Positions 15,340 to 24,053 of a DNA stretch of 64,000 bases are shown here, piece after piece (position 1 is the first letter of the stretch; each line of letters opens with the position of its first letter). The stretch is from positions 186,001-250,000 of the forward strand of contig JAJTCM010000003.1 in assembly GCA_021325675.1 (NCBI GenBank). The letters are read 5' to 3'. The position numbers and the translations under genes are program-made. Below the pieces are notes generated by a model, which was not told where the DNA came from, did not search any database, and saw only the letters and a program-made list of their open reading frames with translations. This stretch comes from Crocinitomicaceae bacterium. GTDB lineage: Bacteria; Bacteroidota; Bacteroidia; Flavobacteriales_D; Crocinitomicaceae.

Positions 15340-18300
15340 TTATTCCTCTTCCGGCTTTTTCACCTCCTGTGCATTCAGCGGCGGAACTTTTGTTTGCTTC
15401 CGTTTCTTCTTGATCGGGAACTTCTTCTTTTTCCGGAAGATGTCCAGGAAATACTGTACGATCTTGAAATCATTAAAGGTGTTGAATTCTTCCTGGTAGT
15501 TCAAACCGGCGCCCTGCGTGAACGGCCCGAGGTTTTTCTCCTGGATCACCGTATTATCATTGGATTCGTTGAAAATGCTGACGCGGAAATTGCCGTCTTC
15601 ACTGATCAGGTATTCCACGTTTACGTCACCCACGAACGAGTTGGTCGAACGGTCTTCATTGGAAGAATTCTCTACCCCGAGGTTCGTTTTCACGACAATC
15701 CTGTTACCGATTTCTTTTTCGAAGCCGATTTTCGCTCCTTTCGTCGTTTCTCCTTTATTGATATCGACGTTGAATTTTACATCGTTGGAAAGCGTGTTCA
15801 AAGCGTCCTCGAGCTGTGTACTTGCCAGGCTGAGCAAGCTTCCTGCACCGCCGCTAACTCCTCCCTGGATCGGCTGGAATTTCTTCACGAGCAGCAACGA
15901 GAAGAATTGCTTATTGAGCTCGTCCTTATCGGATTTAATACGGTTCAGCGCTGCATTATCACTCTCCGTAGCATTTGGAACTACGATATCAAAGGTAATC
16001 AATGGCTCAGCCAGTGTTTGAGTCAGAAGCAGGTAACATTCCACTTCCTTCGGTACAGCGGAGTTCGTTTGCTCGATGTTCGGCATGATTTCCGCGAGGC
16101 TGGTTACCACCGTCGTATACGTTTCGAGGTCAAGGCGCGCATTGATCGGATCACCCGTCCAGGTAATCGTTCCTCCTTTTTTGATGATAAAGGTTTCTTT
16201 CACCGGCGGATAAACGAAATTGTAGTAGCTTCCATCGCCAACCGTGTACACACCCGTCATTTCCACATCACCGAAAGTTCCTACGCCGATCGAAATATCC
16301 CCGTAACCGCGGGCCACAATTTCATCACCCAGGCTTTCATCGAAAATAACTTTCATTTCAGCGTCGGTCGTCACGTCGAAGTTGAGGTCCATGTTGATGC
16401 CCGAGAAGTCGATTTTTCCGGCAGCCGGGTCTTTTTCAAGATCGCTTTTAAACTTAATGAATTTATTTTCCTCGATCTCTCCTACGCCGTACATCGGGAA
16501 GTTGATCACCGTTCCGCGGCGGGTACGCATGTCTACGTCGATCTGTAGATTATCCGCATAACCAAAAATATTCGCTGTACCGGTCGCATACGCTTTTCCG
16601 TAATAAATATCGCCTTCCTTGTATTTCGTATCCATCACCAGGAAGCGCTCCAGGCGTTCGTTCACACCTCTTTTCATCGCGTAGGCATCATCTTCGAGGT
16701 TGAAGAACAAATCCATGTTCCAGTTGGTGAACTGATCGTGGAAAACCGTACCGACAAGCGATCCTGTGTTTCCTTCTTCATCCATCACCGGCATATTATC
16801 GATGTAGAAACCGTCCTTATCTGCTTTTACCTCGCCGCTAAATCCGAAATTCACACCAAACATTTCCACTTTAGCATTTCCGCCCACGAGGTTGATCTCT
16901 CCCTCCACTATCGGAACATCCGGCGTACCGTGAACTTTCAGCTTACCGTCGATCAGGCCGCGGATCCCTGAAACGACTTTCGGATCCATGAAAACGTTAG
17001 CAAACTGGATGTCCGTATTATCAAACACGAGGTTGAAGTCGAGGTTTTCAGCCGTGCGGTCGATGAAATATTTCCCGTCGAAATTGAAGGTTTTGTTTTT
17101 CTTATAAAACAGCTCACCGCTCAGGTCAAGGCTTTCGGATTTTTTGCCCCAGGTACTTGTCAGGTTAATGTCACCGATTTCCTGGTTGTTGATGTGCAGG
17201 TCGCGTACGGTTGCGTTACCGTTTAAATTAACATTACCAAATGGATCCGATACCGTGGCTACAGCATTCAGCTCGCCTTTAATCCCAACCGGAAGACTGA
17301 ATAAGGTTGCGAAATCCTCCAGCTCCAGGTCGTGGATATCCAGTTTCAGGAAATCGCAGTTTTTATCCGAGATACAGCCGTCAATGGTGACATATTGCTG
17401 GTTTCGTTCCATTTTGAAATTCTGGATCTGGATATCTTTCGGCGCCAGTAATATCTGTGAATTATCGACAATATTCCATTTGTGGTTCCGGATTACAAAA
17501 TACGAAGGGTTGAGGTTGAAGAAATAACTGTCAATATCATTCACGACAGTTTTCCAGGAGAAGAAAGTTTCATTTTCCGTTCCCGGGTTCCATTTCAATT
17601 CGCTGTTGATCTCATCCTTCGTTCCCCTTGCCGTAAAAGTAGCCTGTGAAACAGCCATCGAATCACTCAGGGCAAAACGGTCGGCAGAATATTGGGCAAT
17701 CAATGCATTGTCATTTACCTGCTGGTGCACTTTGAGGTTCGTAACCACGAAATTGTCGTAAGAAATCCGGGACGAGCTTACATTCATAACGAAATCCTGC
17801 TCGTGGCTGTCGAAGCTTCCGTCAATAACCGAACCGCGGGCAATTTTAAGTCCCGGCACAAAAACCGTCAGGAATTCATCAGCATTCAGGATTTCAACCT
17901 GGTAAGTGAACTTACTTTTAGCATGTTTTCCATTGATCGGTTTATACGTGAAAATCGCCGGCAAGATACTGCTGAACTGGTTGTTGATATCTGCCGCTAT
18001 CGTGCCGTAATCTACTTTTCCGCGCACATAAGCGTTTCCGATGGCGCTCGTCATAGAAAGCACATCCATTTGCGGGCTGCGGTCCATTTTGATGAGCATC
18101 GACGGAATATCAAAAGATTTCGGACCTTCGCTGTAAGTCAGTCCGTTCATATCGATCGTACCGGAATAGTTGTTGAGGTTCGTGCCCGAAATATCCACCC
18201 TGAAGGAGGAAGCAAGCTGTGTGCTGTCCTTACTCACGAGATGCAGCTTGTCAAGCATCGCCTTGTCAATATCCACGCTGAATTTGAAATGCTGCTTCGT

Positions 18301-19890
18301 ATTCAGATCGAGCATCCCATCGTAGGTCAACGCCAGGTTATTGTCGTTAATTTTGATTTTCCCATCAAATACATTGTCCTTAAATGAGCCGTCTTCCAAA
18401 GCAATGTTATGATAAGGATAGCCCATAAAATCAAAGCGCTTCACATCGCCCTTCATGTAATTGAAATCGATTTTGCCGCCCGCAAAGATCTCGCCTTCGA
18501 GGAAAAACTGCCCTGAGACACTGCCGATATCTTTGTAGTCAACGAATTTACCGAGCAGGAAGGAATCAACTTTTACGTCAAATTTACTTTCGGGAACCTT
18601 GCGGAAAGTGAAGGAATTGTTTTTCTTGTTTTCGGCGAAGATCAAGCCTTTGTCCATCGTTACAGAACCGAGGTCCGTGCGGATCGATTTTGAGCGGACG
18701 ATGAATTTCGCATACGGGCCTTTCATTCTAAAGTCCGTGATCTTTACCTTGTTCAGCTTTTTGATGGAAGCATCAAGCGCGAGGTATTTATCCGGGCTGG
18801 ATTTCGGCAGGCGGATTTTTTCAATGTCATTTACATCAATCAGTGCGTATTTGATGTATTCGTCGAAATACGACTGCTCCAAGTTAGCAAAATCCGGCAG
18901 GTTGAACGTACCCTCCAGGCGGGTATTCTTCCCAATCCGCACTTCCAGGTCGGCAATCTGTAAATCTTTGATCCGCTTTGTGAGCTTGCCCTCGATGAGC
19001 ACTTTGTCTTTCATGCCTTCCATGGCCGTTGCAAACATCGAAACATCGTAGAGGGAAACGAGACTTTTCCTGATATCAATGTCAAATTCAACCTTATCGG
19101 TAAATTCCGAAAACTGGGGAAGCGAGTCCACTTTCAGGTTGAGGTGTGCCACATTCAGCTTAGTTTTCGGGGTTACGACCCGCAGGTATTTCATCCGCAG
19201 GCCTTTTTTTCCAAACGCCACGCGGGACGAAAAGTTTTTGATGCTGAAACCTGATTTCTCAGCAAAGGACAAATGCCTGATATAAGTTGCGATGCCCCCG
19301 TTTTTACCGATTTTGACATTCGAAGTCGTCAGGTACATATTTTTCAGGTGCAGGTGATCGTAATCCAGGCCAAAAGGCGAATATTCCTTGCGGCGGTCAT
19401 CATAGCGGAAATCAATCTGCTTCAGCATGATCCGGTCCATATTGATTTCGTAGGGCTCTGATTCCGGTTTAGGATCCGGTGACGAAAAATAATCCGCCAG
19501 GAACTGGTAGTTAAACTCGCCGTTCTTTTTGGAGCGGTAAAGCTTGATCTTCCCTTGTTCTATCCTGATATCGTTGATATTTATGATTTTTTTATCCAGG
19601 TTCACAGCACCGATGGTGACGTAAACCGAGGTAATATCCGCAAGGGTGTCTTGTTCGAGGTCTTCAATGAAAATTCCGTCGAGGACAATTTTATCAAAGG
19701 AAATGATGTCTACTTTCCTGACATCTATTTTGGCCTTCATCTCATCGGAAAGGTAAGCCGTAACTTTTTTCGCCAGGAAAGTTTGGAAAGCACTGGTACG
19801 AATGGCAAATAAAACAAATATCAAAAGTATCAGCAACCACTCTAAAATGATGCCTATCGACCTTCCAAGTATTTTCAGTAATTTTGACAT
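15340..19890 (-). CDS. tamB: TamB-family translocation and assembly module protein
   Basis: About 1,516 residues. An N-terminal hydrophobic anchor (IGIILEWLLILLIFVLFAI) is followed by a very long beta-rich region of short repeated strands. The C-terminal DUF490/TamB domain includes VECYLLLTQTLAEPLITFDI. The last 50 residues are basic and Lys/Pro-rich. TamB-like proteins span the periplasm and are linked to outer-membrane protein insertion and phospholipid transport. The start is set at ATG 19890 because the longer frame runs back through tsaD on the other strand. Its start lies only 22 bases from the divergent tsaD start. Confidence 0.9.
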   Translation of the reverse strand: MSKLLKILGRSIGIILEWLLILLIFVLFAIRTSAFQTFLAKKVTAYLSDEMKAKIDVRKVDIISFDKIVLDGIFIEDLEQDTLADITSVYVTIGAVNLDKKIININDIRIEQGKIKLYRSKKNGEFNYQFLADYFSSPDPKPESEPYEINMDRIMLKQIDFRYDDRRKEYSPFGLDYDHLHLKNMYLTTSNVKIGKNGGIATYIRHLSFAEKSGFSIKNFSSRVAFGKKGLRMKYLRVVTPKTKLNVAHLNLKVDSLPQFSEFTDKVEFDIDIRKSLVSLYDVSMFATAMEGMKDKVLIEGKLTKRIKDLQIADLEVRIGKNTRLEGTFNLPDFANLEQSYFDEYIKYALIDVNDIEKIRLPKSSPDKYLALDASIKKLNKVKITDFRMKGPYAKFIVRSKSIRTDLGSVTMDKGLIFAENKKNNSFTFRKVPESKFDVKVDSFLLGKFVDYKDIGSVSGQFFLEGEIFAGGKIDFNYMKGDVKRFDFMGYPYHNIALEDGSFKDNVFDGKIKINDNNLALTYDGMLDLNTKQHFKFSVDIDKAMLDKLHLVSKDSTQLASSFRVDISGTNLNNYSGTIDMNGLTYSEGPKSFDIPSMLIKMDRSPQMDVLSMTSAIGNAYVRGKVDYGTIAADINNQFSSILPAIFTYKPINGKHAKSKFTYQVEILNADEFLTVFVPGLKIARGSVIDGSFDSHEQDFVMNVSSSRISYDNFVVTNLKVHQQVNDNALIAQYSADRFALSDSMAVSQATFTARGTKDEINSELKWNPGTENETFFSWKTVVNDIDSYFFNLNPSYFVIRNHKWNIVDNSQILLAPKDIQIQNFKMERNQQYVTIDGCISDKNCDFLKLDIHDLELEDFATLFSLPVGIKGELNAVATVSDPFGNVNLNGNATVRDLHINNQEIGDINLTSTWGKKSESLDLSGELFYKKNKTFNFDGKYFIDRTAENLDFNLVFDNTDIQFANVFMDPKVVSGIRGLIDGKLKVHGTPDVPIVEGEINLVGGNAKVEMFGVNFGFSGEVKADKDGFYIDNMPVMDEEGNTGSLVGTVFHDQFTNWNMDLFFNLEDDAYAMKRGVNERLERFLVMDTKYKEGDIYYGKAYATGTANIFGYADNLQIDVDMRTRRGTVINFPMYGVGEIEENKFIKFKSDLEKDPAAGKIDFSGINMDLNFDVTTDAEMKVIFDESLGDEIVARGYGDISIGVGTFGDVEMTGVYTVGDGSYYNFVYPPVKETFIIKKGGTITWTGDPINARLDLETYTTVVTSLAEIMPNIEQTNSAVPKEVECYLLLTQTLAEPLITFDIVVPNATESDNAALNRIKSDKDELNKQFFSLLLVKKFQPIQGGVSGGAGSLLSLASTQLEDALNTLSNDVKFNVDINKGETTKGAKIGFEKEIGNRIVVKTNLGVENSSNEDRSTNSFVGDVNVEYLISEDGNFRVSIFNESNDNTVIQEKNLGPFTQGAGLNYQEEFNTFNDFKIVQYFLDIFRKKKKFPIKKKRKQTKVPPLNAQEVKKPEEE

Positions 19891-19912
19891 TCGTTTACAA
19901 AAATAGCATAAA

Positions 19913-20932
19913 GTGTTCAACAAACAAACTATAATATTAGGAATCGAATCATCCTGTGACGACACCTCTGCAGCTATACTCAAAAATAACGCCGTTTTGT
20001 CTAATGTTATTGCGGGCCAGAAAGTACACGAAAGCTTTGGCGGCGTTGTTCCGGAGCTGGCTTCGCGTGCACACCAGCAAAATATTGTCCCGGTTGTGCA
20101 TGAAGCTTTAAAACAGGCAGGGATTACACTCCGGGAACTGGATGCGATTGCTTTTACCGCCGGACCGGGCTTACTCGGCTCTCTTTTGGTTGGCACTTCT
20201 TTTGCGAAAGGACTTGCTTTAGGACTGCAAATCCCGTTGATTGACGTAAACCACATGCATGGCCACATTTTAGCTCATTTTATTGACGAAGGAAAGCCGA
20301 TACCTGCGTTTCCCTTCATTTGCCTTACGGTTTCGGGCGGACATACGCAGCTTGTGCTTGTGAAAGATTTTCTCGATATGGAAATCATCGGCTCAACGAT
20401 TGACGATGCTGCGGGCGAAGCTTTTGACAAAACAGCGAAAATCTTGGGGCTTCCTTATCCCGGTGGCCCATTGATCGATAAATACGCGCAGGAAGGTGAC
20501 CCGCACAAATTCCAGTTTGCAAAACCACAGATCCCCGAGTTAAATTTCAGCTTCAGCGGCCTCAAAACCTCAATTCTGTATTTCATCCAGAAAGCTGTTA
20601 AGGAGAACCCTGATTTTATCGCACAAGAATTGCCAAACATCTGCGCTTCGGTGCAACAAGCCATCCTGGATATCTTGTTCCACAAGCTCGAAAAAGCGGC
20701 GCGGGAAAATAATATTACCGAAATCGCAATTGCAGGTGGAGTTTCGGCCAATTCGGGCTTACGCAAACGCTTGCAGGAAACAGGCGAAAAACTGGGCTGG
20801 AAAACCTACATCCCAAAGTTTGAATATTGCACAGACAACGCTGCGATGATTGGAATTACGGGTTATTACATGTACCAAAAACAATTATTCGCAGAGCAAA
20901 GCGTGAGTGCAAAGGCGAGGATGAATTTTTGA
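19913..20932 (+). CDS. tsaD: tRNA N6-adenosine threonylcarbamoyltransferase
   Basis: 339 residues. IILGIESSCDDTSAAILKN at the start and the metal-binding HMHGH (residues 114-118) in DVNHMHGHILAHF are TsaD signatures; the later GGVSANSGLRKRL and CTDNAAMIGITGYY complete the ASKHA fold. The enzyme transfers the threonylcarbamoyl group to A37 of ANN-decoding tRNAs, together with TsaB and TsaE, which are not in this window. The start is a GTG at 19913. Divergent from tamB with a 22-bp gap, so its promoter must lie inside the tamB 5' end or the gap. Confidence 0.95.
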   Translation: MFNKQTIILGIESSCDDTSAAILKNNAVLSNVIAGQKVHESFGGVVPELASRAHQQNIVPVVHEALKQAGITLRELDAIAFTAGPGLLGSLLVGTSFAKGLALGLQIPLIDVNHMHGHILAHFIDEGKPIPAFPFICLTVSGGHTQLVLVKDFLDMEIIGSTIDDAAGEAFDKTAKILGLPYPGGPLIDKYAQEGDPHKFQFAKPQIPELNFSFSGLKTSILYFIQKAVKENPDFIAQELPNICASVQQAILDILFHKLEKAARENNITEIAIAGGVSANSGLRKRLQETGEKLGWKTYIPKFEYCTDNAAMIGITGYYMYQKQLFAEQSVSAKARMNF

Positions 20933-20952
20933 ATGAAAATGGAGAATTAAGA

Positions 20953-22281
20953 ATGGAAAATGAATTGTTTCCGGCTGATTTTGAAAAACGCGTCAAAAAC
21001 GATGCTTTTTTAGGGGAGGAATTGCTCAGGGCCTTAAACACTGCCGCGCCGGTGAGTATTCGTTTGAATCCGCTGAAGAATTTTGAACTGGACTCCGGTT
21101 TTCAAGCTATTTCATGGTGTGAAAATGCTTTTTACCTGAAAGAGCGACCAATTTTCACACTCGACCCTTTGTTTCATGCCGGCGCATATTATTCGCAGGA
21201 AGCCGGTTCCATGATGCTGGAAAAAGTATTAAAGCAGCTGGAGTTGCCCGAAAATCCCGTTATTCTTGATTTATGTGCTGCTCCGGGCGGTAAATCGACT
21301 TTAATTGCTTCTTTTTTAGATCAACATGGTTTATTGGTAAGTAATGAAGTCATCCAGGCGCGGGCTAAGATACTGAAGGAAAATCTGGCGAAATGGGGCT
21401 ATGGAAATACGGTTGTCAGCAACAGCGACCCGAAGGATTTTCAGCGTTTACCTAATTTTTTTGATTGTATTGTAATCGACGCGCCCTGTTCCGGCGAAGG
21501 CATGTTCCGCAAAGATCCCGCAGCCCGCGGTGAGTGGAGCGAAGCGAACGTGGATTTATGCGCCGGACGCCAAAAACGCATTGTAATGGATGTGTGGGAA
21601 AGCCTGCGTCCGGGCGGCTTTTTGATTTATTCCACCTGCACTTTCAACACGCAGGAAAATGAAGAAAACGTGCGCTGGTTTACCGAACAGCTCGACTGCG
21701 AAATTGTTCCCCTTGATTTTTCACCTTTCAAAAACGACCGCGAAGAAACGGGCGCTTATGCCCTGCCGAACCTCGTTGACACGGAAGGTTTTTATATTGC
21801 CGTTCTGCAAAAATCACCGGATAGTTTCCGCCCGGCGAAGTTCAAAGCCGGCAACCAGCTCAAAACCGTCAGGGACATTTCCTTCCTGGAGAATTATACA
21901 GACACACGAGACAAAACAATCCTCGAATGGAATAACATTCTTTTTTCTGTTCCGCAGCGGTTTACAGCCGAAATCCGCGAAATTCACCAGCAGCTGCGCA
22001 TCCAAAAACTCGGAACAGAGCTTGGAACGGCGATCCGCGGTGAGCTGCAGCCCGACCAGGCGCTTGCTTTATCAGTAGACTGCCGTTATCCCCAGCGGAT
22101 TGAGCTTAGCAAAGACCAGGCGCTCCACTACCTGAAAGGCGAAACATTTGACCTGGAAGGCGAACGCGGCTACCAGCTTGTTACGTATCAAAATGTTCCC
22201 CTGGGCTGGATCAAGCATCTTGGAAACCGGTTCAATAACCTGTACCCGAAGGAATGGCGCATCCGGATGCGGATTGAGTGA
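20953..22281 (+). CDS. RsmF-like rRNA cytosine-C5 methyltransferase (NOL1/NOP2/sun family)
   Basis: About 442 residues. SAM motif I is DLCAAPGGKST (residues 106-116), the catalytic Cys motif IV is DAPCSGEGMF (Cys179), and motif VI is YSTCTF (Cys229). The C-terminal domain from about 340 (QRIELSKDQALHYLKGETF ... GWIKHLGNRFNNLYPKEW) is the PUA-like end seen in RsmF/YebU, so methylation of 16S rRNA C1407 is the likely role. The start is chosen at ATG 20953. An upstream frame continues into the tsaD end without homology. It starts 20 bases after the tsaD stop, so the two are probably co-transcribed. Confidence 0.88.
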   Translation: MENELFPADFEKRVKNDAFLGEELLRALNTAAPVSIRLNPLKNFELDSGFQAISWCENAFYLKERPIFTLDPLFHAGAYYSQEAGSMMLEKVLKQLELPENPVILDLCAAPGGKSTLIASFLDQHGLLVSNEVIQARAKILKENLAKWGYGNTVVSNSDPKDFQRLPNFFDCIVIDAPCSGEGMFRKDPAARGEWSEANVDLCAGRQKRIVMDVWESLRPGGFLIYSTCTFNTQENEENVRWFTEQLDCEIVPLDFSPFKNDREETGAYALPNLVDTEGFYIAVLQKSPDSFRPAKFKAGNQLKTVRDISFLENYTDTRDKTILEWNNILFSVPQRFTAEIREIHQQLRIQKLGTELGTAIRGELQPDQALALSVDCRYPQRIELSKDQALHYLKGETFDLEGERGYQLVTYQNVPLGWIKHLGNRFNNLYPKEWRIRMRIE

Positions 22282-22287
22282 TTTATG

Positions 22288-22437
22288 GGAACGCAGAGTC
22301 TTCAAAGTATCCGTAAAGAACGCAAAAAATTTTAACGTTATTTAAGAGACATAAGAGCATATGTGAAAAATTCTTTGCCCTTCGCCTAACTAAACTTCGC
22401 GCTCTCTGCGGGAACTTTGCGTCTCTTCGCGTTACAA
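22288..22437. repeat. Degenerate relative of the CGCAAAG/CTTTGCG dispersed repeats
   Basis: It starts GGAACGCAGAG (22288-22298) and holds the reverse complement CTCTGCG at 22404-22410, followed by CTTTGCGTCTCTTCGCG. The middle carries GAGACATAAGAGCAT, a word shared with 15249-15260. It fills the gap between the methyltransferase and fumC, and its right end reaches the fumC promoter box. Confidence 0.45.
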
Positions 22438-22444
22438 ATTTTTG

Positions 22445-22452
22445 TATCTTTG
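22445..22452 (+). promoter_or_regulatory. -7 box of fumC
   Basis: TATCTTTG matches the consensus exactly, 15 bases before the ATG at 22468. A TTTG at 22416-22419 is 25 bases upstream, longer than the usual 19-21 spacing. Confidence 0.55.
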
Positions 22453-22467
22453 AACAAAGGACTGAAT

Positions 22468-23853
22468 ATGAATTTCCGCATAGAAAAAGATACCATGGGC
22501 GAGGTCAAAGTACCTGCCGATAAATACTGGGGAGCCCAGACCGAACGCTCACGCAACAATTTCAAAATCGGGCCGGAAGCGAGCATGCCGCAAGAAATTA
22601 TCACCGCTTTTGCCTACCTGAAAAAAGCCGCTGCCTACGCGAATTGTGACCTGGGGGTTTTAAACGCTGAAAAACGGGACCTAATCTCCAAAGTATGCGA
22701 CGAAATCCTGGCAGGAAAGCTCAAAGACGAATTTCCGCTCGTGATCTGGCAAACCGGTTCGGGCACACAATCCAATATGAACGTCAATGAAGTGATCGCT
22801 TACCGTGCTCATGTGCTGAAGGGCGGACAGCTCAGCGACGAACCGAAAATCCTGCACCCGAACGACGATGTCAATAAATCCCAATCTTCCAACGATACTT
22901 TCCCCACGGCGATGCACATTGCGGCTTACAAGCTTGTGCATGAAAAAACCCTGCCCGGGGTTACTAAGCTGCGGGACGTTTTGCTCCAAAAATCCGAAGA
23001 ATTCAAAGAGATCGTTAAAACCGGCCGCACGCATTTCATGGACGCAACTCCGCTCACCCTCGGACAGGAATTTTCTGGTTATGCTCAGCAACTAACCAAC
23101 GGGATCCGGGCCATCAACTATGCGCTTGAAATGGTGAGCGAGCTGGCTTTGGGCGGAACGGCAGTCGGAACGGGATTAAATACGCCAAAAGGTTACGATG
23201 TCCTCGTTGCACAAAAAATAGCGGAATTCACCGGCCTGCCATTCGTGACAGCGCCCAACAAATTTGAAGCTTTAGCAGCCCACGACGCCATGGTTGAATT
23301 ATCCGGTGCATTGAAGCGTGTTGCTGTGTCGCTGATGAAAATCGCTAATGACATCCGCATGCTTTCTTCCGGCCCGCGCTCCGGGATCGGCGAAATCCTG
23401 ATTCCCGACAACGAACCGGGATCGTCCATCATGCCCGGCAAAGTGAACCCAACCCAGGTGGAAGCTCTCACGATGGTTTGCGCGCAAATAATTGGAAATG
23501 ACGTAACTGTTTCTATCGGCGGCTCGAACGGACATTTTGAGCTGAATGTGTTCAAACCGCTCATCGCGGCGAACGTTTTGCAATCTGCCAATTTACTGGG
23601 AGATGCCTGCGTTTCATTTACAGAACATTGCGCCACAGGAATTGAACCCAATCACGCTACGATCCAAAAACACCTGGAAAATTCGCTCATGCTCGTCACA
23701 GCGCTCAATACGCATATCGGTTATGAAAAAGCAGCCAAAATTGCCAAAGCAGCACATCAAAACGGTACAACACTCAAAGAAGAGGCGGTAAAGCTGGGTT
23801 TTGTCAGCCCGGAAGATTTTGATGCATGGGTCGATCCAGGGAAGATGGTGTGA
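22468..23853 (+). CDS. fumC: Fumarate hydratase class II
   Basis: 461 residues, normal for iron-independent class II fumarase. It begins [20 protein letters not shown], has [16 protein letters not shown] and the family signature [13 protein letters not shown]. It hydrates fumarate to L-malate in the TCA cycle as a homotetramer. The start is ATG 22468; the frame upstream continues to 22417 but those residues lie in the repeat and promoter. Monocistronic, with a 200-bp gap to carB. Confidence 0.96.
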   Translation: MNFRIEKDTMGEVKVPADKYWGAQTERSRNNFKIGPEASMPQEIITAFAYLKKAAAYANCDLGVLNAEKRDLISKVCDEILAGKLKDEFPLVIWQTGSGTQSNMNVNEVIAYRAHVLKGGQLSDEPKILHPNDDVNKSQSSNDTFPTAMHIAAYKLVHEKTLPGVTKLRDVLLQKSEEFKEIVKTGRTHFMDATPLTLGQEFSGYAQQLTNGIRAINYALEMVSELALGGTAVGTGLNTPKGYDVLVAQKIAEFTGLPFVTAPNKFEALAAHDAMVELSGALKRVAVSLMKIANDIRMLSSGPRSGIGEILIPDNEPGSSIMPGKVNPTQVEALTMVCAQIIGNDVTVSIGGSNGHFELNVFKPLIAANVLQSANLLGDACVSFTEHCATGIEPNHATIQKHLENSLMLVTALNTHIGYEKAAKIAKAAHQNGTTLKEEAVKLGFVSPEDFDAWVDPGKMV

Positions 23854-23985
23854 AATGAATGTTGAATGTGAATCTCCTCAGTGGCGAAAAGTGAGAATTA
23901 AACTTTTTTAAATCATTTCAGCATAAAAAGCAAGCTTGTTAAAAACTATTTACAAACTCTGCTACTAAATCAATTTTTTTATATC

Positions 23986-23993
23986 TAAATTTG
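23986..23993 (+). promoter_or_regulatory. -7 box of carB
   Basis: TAAATTTG matches TAnnTTTG. The leader to the ATG at 24054 is about 55 bases. No good -33 element was found. Confidence 0.5.
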
Positions 23994-24053
23994 CGCTCAA
24001 TTTGTAGTTAAGGTAAGTACAAAGGATAATTATAAATTGATCTTCAAGCGCAA

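Noticed and set aside
15265-16548. A 427-residue plus-strand frame opposite the end of tamB
   Set aside because: It lies antisense to a well-supported gene and shows low-complexity F/R/H-rich composition with no family pattern.
19891-20268. Upstream extension of the tamB reading frame (126 extra codons)
   Set aside because: It runs through the 5' end of tsaD on the other strand and would place the membrane anchor in the middle of the protein. The ATG at 19890 is the sensible start.
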